A DNA stretch of 64,000 nt from Metaruminococcus_A sp050943475 (GCA_050943475.1 JBMNPF010000009.1:1-64000), one strand, 5' to 3'; shown: positions 44,698 to 53,344, counted from the stretch's first letter. Translations and numbers: made by a program. Notes: a model not told the origin generated them from the letters alone.

Positions 44698-44756
44698 AAA
44701 ATTAAAAGGCAAAGACACCTGTATCCACGAAAGATTTGTCAGACGCCTTTGCCTTC
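44698..44756 (-). promoter_or_regulatory. ANTAR-type attenuator between gdhA and glnN
   Basis: On the minus strand a 16-bp stem with G-U pairs (44755-44740 with 44721-44706) followed by TTTTAATTTT forms a terminator. Its left arm also contains the loop AAAGGC (44750-44745) closed by GGC/GUC, a six-base loop with A first and G fourth as ANTAR proteins prefer. The alternative hairpin has only about four pairs here. The two structures exclude each other, which is the ANTAR antitermination scheme. Confidence 0.6.
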
Positions 44757-44773
44757 ACCTTTACATATTCAAA

Positions 44774-46108
44774 TTAAACGATACCCTGTGCTGTCATGGC
44801 ATCAACAACCTTTTCAAAACCAGCAATATTGGCACCCGCAACATAGTTATTATCCATACCATATTTTTTGGCTGCAGCATCCAGATTATGAAACAGGTCA
44901 ATCATGATCTGTTTGAGCTTTGCATCTACCTTTTCAAAAGACCAGTGTAATCTTTCACTGTTTTGAGACATTTCCAGAGCAGAAGTTGCTACGCCGCCAG
45001 CATTTGCAGCTTTTCCGGGAAGGAATAGAACGCCGTTTGCCTGCAAATATTCGGTTGCTTCCAGTGTTGTTGGCATATTTGCACCTTCGCAAACTGCAAC
45101 AACACCATTTTTAACAAGCTGCTTTGCGTCTTCCAAATCAAGCTCATTTTGAGTGGCACAGGGCAACGCAATATCAGATTTTACCGCCCACACGCCTTTG
45201 CCTTCGTGATATTCGGAATTCGGACGGTACTTTTTATATTCTGTTAACCGCTGACGTTTCACTTCTTTAATTTCCTTCAGCGCTGCAACATCAATTCCGT
45301 CAGGATCGTATATCCAACCGTTAGAATCGGAACAGGTCACAACCTTTGCTCCCATTTGTTCCGCTTTTTCAATAGCGTAAATTGCCACATTGCCGGAGCC
45401 TGAAACCGTGACGGTTTTGCCCTTGATATTGTGACCATTGCATTTGAGCATTTCTTCGGTAATATAAAGGAGACCGTAACCGGTTGCTTCGGTTCTTGCA
45501 AGAGAACCGCCGTAGGACAACCCCTTGCCGGTCAAAACCCCCTCAAAGAGCCCCCGGATTCTCTTGTATTGTCCGAACATATATCCGATTTCACGGGCAC
45601 CGGTGCCAATATCTCCAGCAGGGACATCGGTATCCGCACCAATATACTTATACAGCTCCAACATAAAGCTTTGGCAGAATGCCATGATTTCACGATCGGA
45701 TTTTCCTTTAGGGTCAAAGTCTGAACCGCCCTTGCCGCCGCCAATTGGAAGACCGGTCAATGAATTTTTGAAAATCTGTTCAAATCCAAGGAATTTAATG
45801 ATTCCAAGATTAACAGACGGATGCAAACGCAAACCACCTTTATAGGGGCCGATTGCACTGTTGAACTGAACACGATATCCGGTATTGATGTGTACCTGTC
45901 CGTTATCATCGATCCACGGAACGCGGAACTTAATTTGGCGTTCCGGATTCACAAGGCGTTCCAAAAGTGCATCTCTTCTGAATGCTTCCTCATTGGCATC
46001 TACTACCACTCGCAGGGAACCCAGAACCTCCTTAACTGCTTGGTGGAACTCTGGTTCCGCGGGGTTTTCTTTGACTACTCGTTCGATGATTTCATCAACA
46101 TATGACAT
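44774..46108 (-). CDS. gdhA: NADP-type glutamate dehydrogenase (copy 1)
   Basis: Hexameric glutamate dehydrogenase of 444 residues that aminates 2-oxoglutarate. Marks: INTGYRVQFNSAIGPYKGGL, LTGLPIGGGKGGSDFDPKGK with the catalytic lysine, PAGDIGTGAREIGYMFGQYK, the dinucleotide loop GSGNVAIYA and PCATQNELD. The ATG follows AAGGAGGC. It is first in the leftward series gdhA-glnN-amt, has its own promoter and an ANTAR-type leader, and diverges from the glutamate synthase operon. A second copy sits at 54619. Confidence 0.95.
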   Translation of the reverse strand: MSYVDEIIERVVKENPAEPEFHQAVKEVLGSLRVVVDANEEAFRRDALLERLVNPERQIKFRVPWIDDNGQVHINTGYRVQFNSAIGPYKGGLRLHPSVNLGIIKFLGFEQIFKNSLTGLPIGGGKGGSDFDPKGKSDREIMAFCQSFMLELYKYIGADTDVPAGDIGTGAREIGYMFGQYKRIRGLFEGVLTGKGLSYGGSLARTEATGYGLLYITEEMLKCNGHNIKGKTVTVSGSGNVAIYAIEKAEQMGAKVVTCSDSNGWIYDPDGIDVAALKEIKEVKRQRLTEYKKYRPNSEYHEGKGVWAVKSDIALPCATQNELDLEDAKQLVKNGVVAVCEGANMPTTLEATEYLQANGVLFLPGKAANAGGVATSALEMSQNSERLHWSFEKVDAKLKQIMIDLFHNLDAAAKKYGMDNNYVAGANIAGFEKVVDAMTAQGIV

Positions 46109-46124
46109 CTTGCAGCCTCCTTTT

Positions 46125-46251
46125 AAAAATAAAAAGGCGTCTTTAAGGGTATAAAACCACTTAAAGACGCCTTTGCCTTTTCGTTACTATTAAATTCAAT
46201 AAAAAAGAGAGCGACTTCGAGAAATGAATTTGGAAGACACCGTTGCCTTCA
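46125..46251 (-). promoter_or_regulatory. ANTAR-type leader of gdhA
   Basis: Minus-strand leader from near the predicted transcript start. First hairpin: GAAGGC-AACGGT-GTCTTC (46251-46234), six pairs and a six-base loop with A1 and G4. Second: AAAGGC-AAAGGC-GTCTTT (46181-46164), again six pairs and A1/G4. The second shares bases with a 15-bp terminator stem (46175-46161 with 46148-46134) followed by TTATTTTT, so forming one prevents the other. This closely fits the two-hairpin elements recognised by ANTAR-domain antiterminators. Confidence 0.75.
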
Positions 46252-46261
46252 ACATTGAGCA

Positions 46262-46290
46262 TTCTATCATGATAAAACGGTTTTGTCAAC
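46262..46290 (-). promoter_or_regulatory. Promoter of gdhA-glnN-amt
   Basis: On the minus strand TTGACA (46290-46285), a 17-base spacer and TAGAAT (46267-46262). The predicted start is just ahead of the first leader hairpin. Confidence 0.85.
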
Positions 46291-46340
46291 CCTTTTTTGC
46301 AAGATTTTTTTTCAAACTTGCAAATATTTTTGCTTGTCTA

Positions 46341-46369
46341 TTGACAAACTGAAGAAAAAGATATATGAT
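46341..46369 (+). promoter_or_regulatory. Promoter of the glutamate synthase operon
   Basis: TTGACA (46341-46346), a 17-base spacer and TATGAT (46364-46369), pointing away from the gdhA promoter 50 bases to its left. Confidence 0.87.
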
Positions 46370-46379
46370 AAAGGGCGAA

Positions 46380-46456
46380 ATGAGCAAAGGCGTTCATTTT
46401 AGAATAGGACAAGTTTCCTGTACTAAGATGAGTGCCTTTGCTTTTTGTTTTTTAGC
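46380..46456 (+). promoter_or_regulatory. ANTAR-type leader of the glutamate synthase operon
   Basis: The transcript begins almost at once with ATGAGC-AAAGGC-GTTCAT (46380-46397): six pairs and a six-base loop AAAGGC with A1 and G4. A second hairpin ATAGGA-CAAGTT-TCCTGT (46404-46421) also has a six-base loop with G at position 4. The competing terminator pairs 46384-46397 with about 46428-46442 and ends in a T run (46442-46453). The arrangement is the tandem-hairpin antiterminator expected for ANTAR control. Confidence 0.75.
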
Positions 46457-46475
46457 AAGAGAGGAAGGCAGCGTT

Positions 46476-47573
46476 ATGAATAATATTGAAGGTCAAGTAC
46501 GCATTCCCTCCGGTTGTGCTATTGCCGCAGTGATTTCCACCGACGGAAACAAAATGACCGGAGAAAAGATTATTGAATCAATGAAACCAATGCACGACCG
46601 TTCCAATGGGCTTGGCGGAGGTTTTGCTGCATACGGTATTTATCCAGAATATAGGGAATTCTATGCTTTGCATATGTTCTTTAATGATAGAGTTTCTCGC
46701 AAGAACTGTGAAGTGTTCCTAAAGGAGTACTTTGAAATTGTGAAATCTGAAATTATTCCCACAAGGAAAATTCCATCTATTACCGACGAACCCGTTATAT
46801 GGCGATACTTTGTGGCTCCGCTTCGTTCTATGCTTGTAAATCTTCAGCTTGATGAAAAAGAATATGTGGCACGCTCGGTCATGAAGATCAACACCGAAAT
46901 GCACGGTGCCTATGTGTTTTCAAGCGGAAAGAATATGGGAACATTTAAAGCAGTCGGCTTTCCTGAAGATGTTGGGATGTTCTATAAATTAGATGAATAT
47001 GAAGCATATTCCTGGACAGCTCACGGCAGGTACCCCACAAACACACCGGGTTGGTGGGGCGGTGCGCATCCTTTCACTTTACTTGATTACTCTATTGTAC
47101 ATAACGGTGAAATATCTTCCTACGATGCCAACCGCCGATTTATTGAGATGTTCGGCTATAAATGTACCCTTCAAACCGACACCGAGGTTATCACCTACAT
47201 TATGGACTATCTGCTCCGAGTACAAAAGCTTTCTTTAGATGAGGCGGCAAGCGTTATTGCCGCACCTTTTTGGAGCACCATTGCAGCAAAGACGGATATT
47301 TCAGAAAAAGAAAAATTAAAATATCTTCGTACTGTTTTTCCAAGCCTTTTGATTACCGGTCCTTTTTCCATCGTGCTTGGTTTTAACGGTGGGCTTATGG
47401 CACTCAATGACCGTTTGAAGCTTCGTTCTATGGTAGTTGGCAAAAAGGATGACAAGGTATTTATTGCAAGTGAAGAAGCTGCTATCCGTATGATGGAACC
47501 AAATGTAGAGAGTGTGGTCTCTCCGGCAGGCGGCGAAGCGGTAATTGTTAAGGTAAAGGACGGTGCGTACTAA
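46476..47573 (+). CDS. Glutamate synthase glutaminase domain (split GltB)
   Basis: Class II glutamine amidotransferase of 365 residues corresponding to the N-terminal domain of glutamate synthase, as a separate protein of the archaeal type. A propeptide MNNIEGQVRIPSG precedes the presumed nucleophile Cys14. Other marks: SNGLGGGFAAYGIYP, SWTAHGRYPTNTPGWWGGAHPF, DYSIVHNGEISSYDANRRF and TDTEVITYIMDYL. The ATG at 46476 follows GAGGAAGG. Ammonia would pass to the FMN subunit encoded next, whose start overlaps this stop codon. Confidence 0.9.
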   Translation: MNNIEGQVRIPSGCAIAAVISTDGNKMTGEKIIESMKPMHDRSNGLGGGFAAYGIYPEYREFYALHMFFNDRVSRKNCEVFLKEYFEIVKSEIIPTRKIPSITDEPVIWRYFVAPLRSMLVNLQLDEKEYVARSVMKINTEMHGAYVFSSGKNMGTFKAVGFPEDVGMFYKLDEYEAYSWTAHGRYPTNTPGWWGGAHPFTLLDYSIVHNGEISSYDANRRFIEMFGYKCTLQTDTEVITYIMDYLLRVQKLSLDEAASVIAAPFWSTIAAKTDISEKEKLKYLRTVFPSLLITGPFSIVLGFNGGLMALNDRLKLRSMVVGKKDDKVFIASEEAAIRMMEPNVESVVSPAGGEAVIVKVKDGAY

Positions 47574-49078
47574 TGGGTGTAGAGTTTATTTATCCTGAAT
47601 TTGAAGTAATAAGGAATGATAATCGCTGCATTGCTTGTCGTGTATGTGAACGCCAATGTGCGAACGAGGTTCATTCCTATGATGAAGATAACAAGATTAT
47701 GCTGTCTGATGAGACCAAATGTGTAAACTGTCAGCGGTGCGTTGCGCTTTGCCCAACACGAGCATTGAAAATTATTAAAAGCGACTGCCGACTCCGTGAA
47801 AACGCCAACTGGCAGGATGATACAATCAAAGAGATCTATAAGCAAGCGAGCAGCGGCGGCGTATTGCTTTCCTCTATGGGGAACCCAAAGCCCCTGCCGG
47901 TGTATTGGGATAAAATCCTTATAAACGCATCACAGGTGACGAATCCTTCGGTTGATCCTCTTAGAGAACCTATGGAAACCAGAGTTTTTCTTGGTAAAAA
48001 ACCATCGCAGATTGAGAAGGATAAAAATGGACAAATAATCTGCAAATTAGAACCACAGCTTGAACTCTCTATGCCGGTTATGTTTTCAGCAATGAGCTAC
48101 GGCTCTATCAGCTATAACGCCCATAAATCGTTGGCAACCGCGGCGAAGCAGCTTGGGGTTTTCTATAATACCGGCGAAGGTGGTCTGCACGAAGATTTTT
48201 ATTGTTATGGTGAAAACACAATCGTACAGGTTGCATCCGGCCGTTTTGGCGTTTACAAGGATTATCTGGAAGCCGGTGCCGCTATTGAGATCAAGATGGG
48301 ACAAGGAGCAAAACCTGGTATCGGAGGACATCTTCCCGGCGCTAAAATTGTTGGGGATGTTTCCCGTACACGTATGATTCCCGAGGGTTCGGATGCTATC
48401 TCCCCAGCACCACATCATGATATTTATTCGATTGAGGATTTGCGGCAGCTCGTCTACTCTTTGAAAGAAGCTACTGAATATAAAAAACCGGTTATTGTCA
48501 AGGTTGCTGCCGTACATAACATTGCTGCCATTGCAAGCGGAATCGCCCGTAGCGGTGCAGATATTATTGCCATTGACGGTTTTCGCGGCGGTACAGGAGC
48601 AGCACCTACCAGAATTCGTGATAACGTGGGAATTCCAATTGAGCTTGCTTTGGCATCCGTAGACAAACGTCTTCGTGACGAAGGAATTCGAAACAATGTT
48701 TCTATTGTTGTTGGCGGTAGTATTCGCAGTGCTGCGGATATAGTAAAGGCTATTGCCCTTGGCGCAGATGCCTGCTACATTGCAACCGCTGCTCTTCTGG
48801 CACTTGGCTGTCACCTTTGTCGCACCTGTCAGAGTGGTAAGTGTAATTGGGGTATTGCCACACAACGCCCCGCACTTGTAAAACGCCTCAATCCCGAAAT
48901 GGGTGGTGAACGCCTCGTCAATTTAATGAATGCTTGGCGTCATGAAATCAAGGAACTGATGGGCGGTATGGGTATTAATTCCATTGAAGCGTTAAGGGGT
49001 AACCGTTTGATGCTGCGTGGTATTGGACTAACAGACAAAGAACTTGAAATTCTCGGCATATCTCACGCTGGAGAATAA
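47573..49078 (+). CDS. Glutamate synthase FMN/Fe-S central subunit
   Basis: Catalytic subunit of 501 residues making glutamate from 2-oxoglutarate and ammonia. The N-terminus carries two [4Fe-4S] ferredoxin motifs (CIACRVCERQC and CVNCQRCVALCP). The FMN barrel follows with SAMSYGSISYNAHKSLA, GEGGLHEDFY, KMGQGAKPGIGGHLPG, DGFRGGTGAAP and VGGSIRSAADIVKAIALGAD. The glutamate synthase Fe-S cluster motif is CHLCRTCQSGKCNWGIATQ. Start and stop overlap the neighbours closely, consistent with a multi-subunit enzyme. Confidence 0.93.
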   Translation: MGVEFIYPEFEVIRNDNRCIACRVCERQCANEVHSYDEDNKIMLSDETKCVNCQRCVALCPTRALKIIKSDCRLRENANWQDDTIKEIYKQASSGGVLLSSMGNPKPLPVYWDKILINASQVTNPSVDPLREPMETRVFLGKKPSQIEKDKNGQIICKLEPQLELSMPVMFSAMSYGSISYNAHKSLATAAKQLGVFYNTGEGGLHEDFYCYGENTIVQVASGRFGVYKDYLEAGAAIEIKMGQGAKPGIGGHLPGAKIVGDVSRTRMIPEGSDAISPAPHHDIYSIEDLRQLVYSLKEATEYKKPVIVKVAAVHNIAAIASGIARSGADIIAIDGFRGGTGAAPTRIRDNVGIPIELALASVDKRLRDEGIRNNVSIVVGGSIRSAADIVKAIALGADACYIATAALLALGCHLCRTCQSGKCNWGIATQRPALVKRLNPEMGGERLVNLMNAWRHEIKELMGGMGINSIEALRGNRLMLRGIGLTDKELEILGISHAGE

Positions 49079-49089
49079 GGGGTGATTGT

Positions 49090-49518
49090 ATGAAACGAGT
49101 ATATGTGAATGAAGAATGGTGCCTTGGCTGCCACTTGTGTGAATATAATTGTGCCTTTGCCAACTCTGGAGTGCCTGATATGGTGAAAGCACTAAAGGGC
49201 AAAAAACTTTTTCCGAGAATCTCGATAGATGGCAAAGACAAAATTAGTTTTGCTGTTTCCTGCCGCCATTGCGATGACCCTTTGTGTGTAAAGTGCTGTA
49301 TTTCAGGCGCTTTACACATAGACAACGGACGTGTCTGCATCGATAAAACAAAGTGTGTGGGCTGTTTTTCCTGTATTATGGCTTGTCCTTATGGAGCACT
49401 TTCAGTTTCTGAAAACGGGACAGTGCAAAAATGCGAACTGTGTTTGGAAAACACCTGTGGGGAACCTGCCTGTGTCAAGGGTTGTCCAAACAGGGCAATT
49501 GTGTATGAGGAAAGGTGA
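49090..49518 (+). CDS. Four-cluster ferredoxin-like electron-transfer subunit
   Basis: Protein of 142 residues with up to four [4Fe-4S] sites of the HycB/DmsB type: CLGCHLCEYNCAFA, CRHCDDPLCVKCC, CVGCFSCIMACPYG and CELCLENTCGEPACVKGCP. It probably passes electrons between the FAD oxidoreductase (next gene) and the Fe-S centres of the glutamate synthase core. It lies 11 bases after the central subunit gene. Confidence 0.9.
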   Translation: MKRVYVNEEWCLGCHLCEYNCAFANSGVPDMVKALKGKKLFPRISIDGKDKISFAVSCRHCDDPLCVKCCISGALHIDNGRVCIDKTKCVGCFSCIMACPYGALSVSENGTVQKCELCLENTCGEPACVKGCPNRAIVYEER

Positions 49519-49522
49519 GCAT

Positions 49523-50770
49523 ATGAAACAGTATGTGATTATCGGCAATGGCATAGCCGCTGCTGGATGTATTGAGGGCATTCGCAGTATAGACACAGAA
49601 AGCCATATTGTTGTCGTTTCTCAAGAAAGTTATCCTGTGTACTGTCGCCCTCTTATCTCCTATTACCTTGAAGGAAAAACAACACTTGATAAAATTGGAT
49701 ATCGCTCTGATGATTTCTACAAGAAAAATGGATGTGAAGTCCTCTACAATAAAACTGCCGTCCAAGTTGATTATGAAAACAAAGCAGTTGTATTGTCAGA
49801 AGGCAGCACGATTCCGTTTTCTGAATTGTGCGTTGCTACTGGTTCATCTCCTTTTATTCCGTCCTTTGATGGATGGGGTTCTGTGAAGAACCATTTTTCT
49901 TTTATGACCTTGGATGACACCTTCGCTCTTGAAAAAGCGATTTCTCCGGAATCCAGAGTTCTCATTATCGGTGCGGGACTAATCGGATTGAAATGTGCGG
50001 AAGGTTTGTACAATCGGGTAAAAAGTATTACGGTGTGTGACCTTGCAGATAAAATTCTGTCCAGCATTCTTGACGATGATACCGCTCCGATGGTACAGAA
50101 GTTTCTCGAAATGCATGGTGTTGGTTTTTGCCTGTCGGACAATGTGGTTCGATTGGATAGAGACAAGGCCATTATGAAAAGCGGAAAGGTTATTGATTTC
50201 GATATTCTTGTTACTGCAGTCGGCGTAAGGGCAAACACAACTTTGGTCGCAGAAATTGGCGGAAAAGTAAATCGTGGTATTGTTGTAAACAATGAAATGA
50301 AGACAAGTCTTGATCATGTATATGCCGCAGGAGATTGTACAGAAGGATTTGATATTTCTTTGGGTAACAATCGTGTGCTTGCACTGCTCCCCAACGCATA
50401 TATGCAAGGCTTTACCGCCGGTGTTAATATGGCGGGTGGGGCTAAAAGATTTGACAATGCAATCCCTATGAATTCCATTGGCTTTTTGGGCTTGCATATT
50501 ATGACAGCTGGCAGTTACATTGGTGAAAAAGATGGCGGAACAGTCTATATGCAAAAAGACGATACATCCTGTAAAAAATTCTTCGTACGTGACGGTTTGT
50601 TGAAGGGATATATTTTGGTGGATAAGGTGGAGCGAGGCGGTATTTATACCTCTTTGATTCGAGAGCAAACGCCCCTTGAAACCGTTGATTTTGATTTGCT
50701 GAAAGAAAGTGCGAGCTTTATGGCGTTTTCTTCCGAAAGCCGTAGAAAAAAGTTTGGAGGTGTGATATAA
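49523..50770 (+). CDS. FAD-dependent pyridine nucleotide oxidoreductase
   Basis: Flavoprotein of 415 residues related to NirB/ferredoxin reductase-type NAD(P)H oxidoreductases. The FAD loop is YVIIGNGIAAAGCIEGIR at the N-terminus, the NAD(P) loop is VLIIGAGLIGLKCAEGL (about 150-166), and VYAAGDCTEGFD is the C-terminal FAD motif. The ATG at 49523 follows AAAGGTGAGC. Set between the ferredoxin and GXGXG genes it is the likely reductant-input subunit for the split glutamate synthase. Confidence 0.9.
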   Translation: MKQYVIIGNGIAAAGCIEGIRSIDTESHIVVVSQESYPVYCRPLISYYLEGKTTLDKIGYRSDDFYKKNGCEVLYNKTAVQVDYENKAVVLSEGSTIPFSELCVATGSSPFIPSFDGWGSVKNHFSFMTLDDTFALEKAISPESRVLIIGAGLIGLKCAEGLYNRVKSITVCDLADKILSSILDDDTAPMVQKFLEMHGVGFCLSDNVVRLDRDKAIMKSGKVIDFDILVTAVGVRANTTLVAEIGGKVNRGIVVNNEMKTSLDHVYAAGDCTEGFDISLGNNRVLALLPNAYMQGFTAGVNMAGGAKRFDNAIPMNSIGFLGLHIMTAGSYIGEKDGGTVYMQKDDTSCKKFFVRDGLLKGYILVDKVERGGIYTSLIREQTPLETVDFDLLKESASFMAFSSESRRKKFGGVI

Positions 50771-50774
50771 TACT

Positions 50775-51494
50775 ATGTTACTTAATGTTAGAGGACTTGA
50801 CCATAAAACGCTGAACCAAAAGGTTCGTTCATCTGATATGGATGTAACAATATCCGAATGTTGTGGACAGCGTTTCATCGCTGCGGGTATGAAAGACAAG
50901 CGTATTATGATTAATGGAATTCCCGGCAATGCACTTGGCGCTTATCTTGACGGTGCTACCATTGAAGTGAATGGTAATGCTCAGGATGCCGTAGGAGATA
51001 CTATGAATGATGGAAAAATCATCATTCACGGCAGTATTGGAGATGCCGCAGGCTACGCAATGCGTGGCGGTAAAATTTATATTCAAGGGGATGCTGGTTA
51101 TCGCGCCGGAATTCACATGAAAGCATACAAGGACAAGGTTCCTGTTATGATTATCGGCGGAAAAGCAGGTAGTTTTCTTGGAGAATATCAAGCCGGGGGC
51201 ATTATTATTGTTCTTGGGATGAATAATAATGAGCGTAGAATTGTCGGCAATTTCCCCTGTACCGGAATGCACGGCGGGAAAATCATTCTCAGAGGTAATA
51301 CTGATCGTGTTACTTTTCCCAAAAATGTCTGCGTAAAATCTGCAACCAATGACGACATAGAAAGCATCCAATCCGAACTCATCGAATTCTGTAAGGCGTT
51401 CGGCTACGATATAGAAGAAATCATGAATTCAGAGTTTACTGTCGTCACGCCCGACAGTAAAAATCCATACAAGCAGATGTATGTGGCAAATTAA
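50775..51494 (+). CDS. Glutamate synthase GXGXG (alpha-C) domain subunit
   Basis: Protein of 239 residues matching the right-handed beta-helix GXGXG domain at the C-terminus of large glutamate synthase, here separate. The repeated glycine pattern is visible: GIPGNALGAYLDG, GNAQDAVGDTMNDGKIIIHG, GDAAGYAMRGGKIYIQGDAG and CTGMHGGKIILRGNT. It is thought to be structural, holding the glutaminase and FMN parts together. It starts four bases after the previous stop. Confidence 0.92.
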   Translation: MLLNVRGLDHKTLNQKVRSSDMDVTISECCGQRFIAAGMKDKRIMINGIPGNALGAYLDGATIEVNGNAQDAVGDTMNDGKIIIHGSIGDAAGYAMRGGKIYIQGDAGYRAGIHMKAYKDKVPVMIIGGKAGSFLGEYQAGGIIIVLGMNNNERRIVGNFPCTGMHGGKIILRGNTDRVTFPKNVCVKSATNDDIESIQSELIEFCKAFGYDIEEIMNSEFTVVTPDSKNPYKQMYVAN

Positions 51495-51511
51495 AGAAAA
51501 GAGGTAAACTT

Positions 51512-52723
51512 ATGAAGTATTCAAAGGACGAGGTAAAGCAGTATATCAAGGAGGATGATGTAAAATTCATCAGACTTGCTTTCTGCGATGTGTTCGGAAA
51601 GCAAAAAAATATATCGATTATGCCGGAGGAACTGGACCGGGCCTTTGAATACGGTATCGCTTTCGATGCATCTTCTATCGAAGGCTATGGAGATGAAACA
51701 CACTCGGATTTGTTTCTCAAACCGGATAGCCAGACCCTAATGGCGCTTCCTTGGCGCCCGGAGCATGGTAAAGTTGTCAGGATGTTCAGCGATGTCACAT
51801 ATCCCTCCGGCAAGCCTTATGAATGTGATACCCGCTATTTACTTAAAAAGGCGATGCAGGCCGCCGATGATGCTGGGGTATCTTTCTACTTCGGTGCAGA
51901 ACAGGAGTTCTATCTCTTTGAACTTGACCAAAACGGCAAGCCTACAAAAACTCCTTATGATGATGCGGGATATATGGATGTCGCTCCTGAAGACAAGGGA
52001 GAAAATATCCGTCGAGAAATCTGTTTAACTTTAGAGCAAATGGGTATTCGTCCGGAAAGCTCTCACCACGAAGGCGGACCGGGACAAAACGAAATAGATT
52101 TCCGGTATTCTGAGCCGCTTACCGCCGCAGACAATGTTATGACCTTTCAAACTATCGTCAAAACAGTTGCTCGCCGCAACGGGCTCCATGCTGATTTTTC
52201 GCCTAAGCCGCTTGAAAATCATCCGGGCAACGGGTTCCATATCAATATGTCAATTAAGTCTAAAGACGGAACCGATAATTTGCCTTACATTATCGCAGGA
52301 GTTCTTGAAAAAGCAGCGGAAATGACAGCATTTCTCAATCCAACAGAAGAATCCTATGTGCGTTTCGGACACAACAGAGCTCCTCGCTATATTTCTTGGT
52401 CCAGCGAAAACAGAAGTCAGCTTGTCCGCATCCCTGCGGCACACGGTGAATATCGTCGAGCAGAGCTTCGTTCTCCCGACCCGACAGCCAATCCCTATCT
52501 TGCTTTTGCTTTAATCATTTATGCTGGGCTATATGGAATTAAGAACAAACTTGATATGCCAAAGGTGGTGGATCAGAATCTGTTCAAAGCCAATGCAGAT
52601 TTAATTTCCAAATTGCAGAAGTTGCCCGATTCTTTGGACGAAGCCTGTTTGCTTGCTAAACAAAGCAAGTTTATCGCTGAACATATCCCCGCTGCTGTTT
52701 TGGACATTTATTGCAGCAAATAA
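51512..52723 (+). CDS. glnA: Glutamine synthetase type I (short form)
   Basis: Second glutamine synthetase of the window, 403 residues against about 440-470 for standard GSI. Marks: VKFIRLAFCDVFGKQKNISI, FDASSIEGYGDETHSD, GAEQEFYLFELD, ESSHHEGGPGQNEIDFRY, HPGNGFHINMS and NRAPRYISWSSENRSQLVRIP. The C-terminal part after RSPDPTANPYLAFALI is shortened, and no adenylylation-type Tyr loop stands out. Pairing it with glutamate synthase gives a complete GS-GOGAT route. The start has AAAGAGG. Confidence 0.93.
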   Translation: MKYSKDEVKQYIKEDDVKFIRLAFCDVFGKQKNISIMPEELDRAFEYGIAFDASSIEGYGDETHSDLFLKPDSQTLMALPWRPEHGKVVRMFSDVTYPSGKPYECDTRYLLKKAMQAADDAGVSFYFGAEQEFYLFELDQNGKPTKTPYDDAGYMDVAPEDKGENIRREICLTLEQMGIRPESSHHEGGPGQNEIDFRYSEPLTAADNVMTFQTIVKTVARRNGLHADFSPKPLENHPGNGFHINMSIKSKDGTDNLPYIIAGVLEKAAEMTAFLNPTEESYVRFGHNRAPRYISWSSENRSQLVRIPAAHGEYRRAELRSPDPTANPYLAFALIIYAGLYGIKNKLDMPKVVDQNLFKANADLISKLQKLPDSLDEACLLAKQSKFIAEHIPAAVLDIYCSK

Positions 52724-52759
52724 TTATTATCAAATAAATCGGAAGGGAGAGAGCATTAT

Positions 52760-53344
52760 ATGAGTTTGAAAGAGCGTGTTTACAGCGTTCTGGTCGTCTC
52801 TGCATCAGAAAGTTTCAATGCGGCAACCAAAGAACTACTCCCTTCTTCCGGATACCAGCCGGTACATACAGCAACCAATGTCAGCGAAGCAAAGCGATAT
52901 ATTGCGGCACGAGGATTTGATTTTGTAATTATCAACTCCCCTTTACCGGATGAATCGGGTACGCGTTTCGCGATTGATTGCTGTCGCTCCCAAACAACTG
53001 TCGTACTCATCCTCTCTCGCGCTGATGTTCATGCAGAGGTGCATGATAAAGTCGCAGAACATGGGGTGTTTACGCTTTCCAAACCAACAAATAGAACCAT
53101 TTTACTGCAGGCACTCAGCTGGATGTCCAGCGCAAGAGAACGACTGAGAAAAATGGAACAGAAAACATCTTCTATTGAAGAACGAATGGAAGAAATCCGC
53201 ATTGTGAACCGTGCAAAATTTTTACTTATCAGCGAACTGAAAATGACGGAGCCGGAAGCACATCACTACATAGAAAGGAATGCTATGGATAACTGCATTC
53301 CAAAAAAGGAAGCGGCTGAAAATATTATTAAGCTTTATTCCTGA
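52760..53344 (+). CDS. ANTAR-domain antitermination regulator
   Basis: Regulator of 194 residues: a receiver-like domain (about 1-122), a short coiled coil (about 128-150) and an ANTAR RNA-binding domain (about 135-194: IEERMEEIRIVNRAKFLLIS, ELKMTEPEAHHYIERNAMD, KKEAAENIIKLYS). ANTAR proteins bind tandem hairpins and prevent terminators from forming. The usual phospho-acceptor Asp is Asn59 (FVIINSPLPDESG), so phosphorylation is unlikely and it may respond to a ligand or partner instead. It ends the glutamate synthase-glnA operon and is the natural reader of the leaders at 44698, 46125 and 46380. The start has GGGAGAG. Confidence 0.93.
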   Translation: MSLKERVYSVLVVSASESFNAATKELLPSSGYQPVHTATNVSEAKRYIAARGFDFVIINSPLPDESGTRFAIDCCRSQTTVVLILSRADVHAEVHDKVAEHGVFTLSKPTNRTILLQALSWMSSARERLRKMEQKTSSIEERMEEIRIVNRAKFLLISELKMTEPEAHHYIERNAMDNCIPKKEAAENIIKLYS

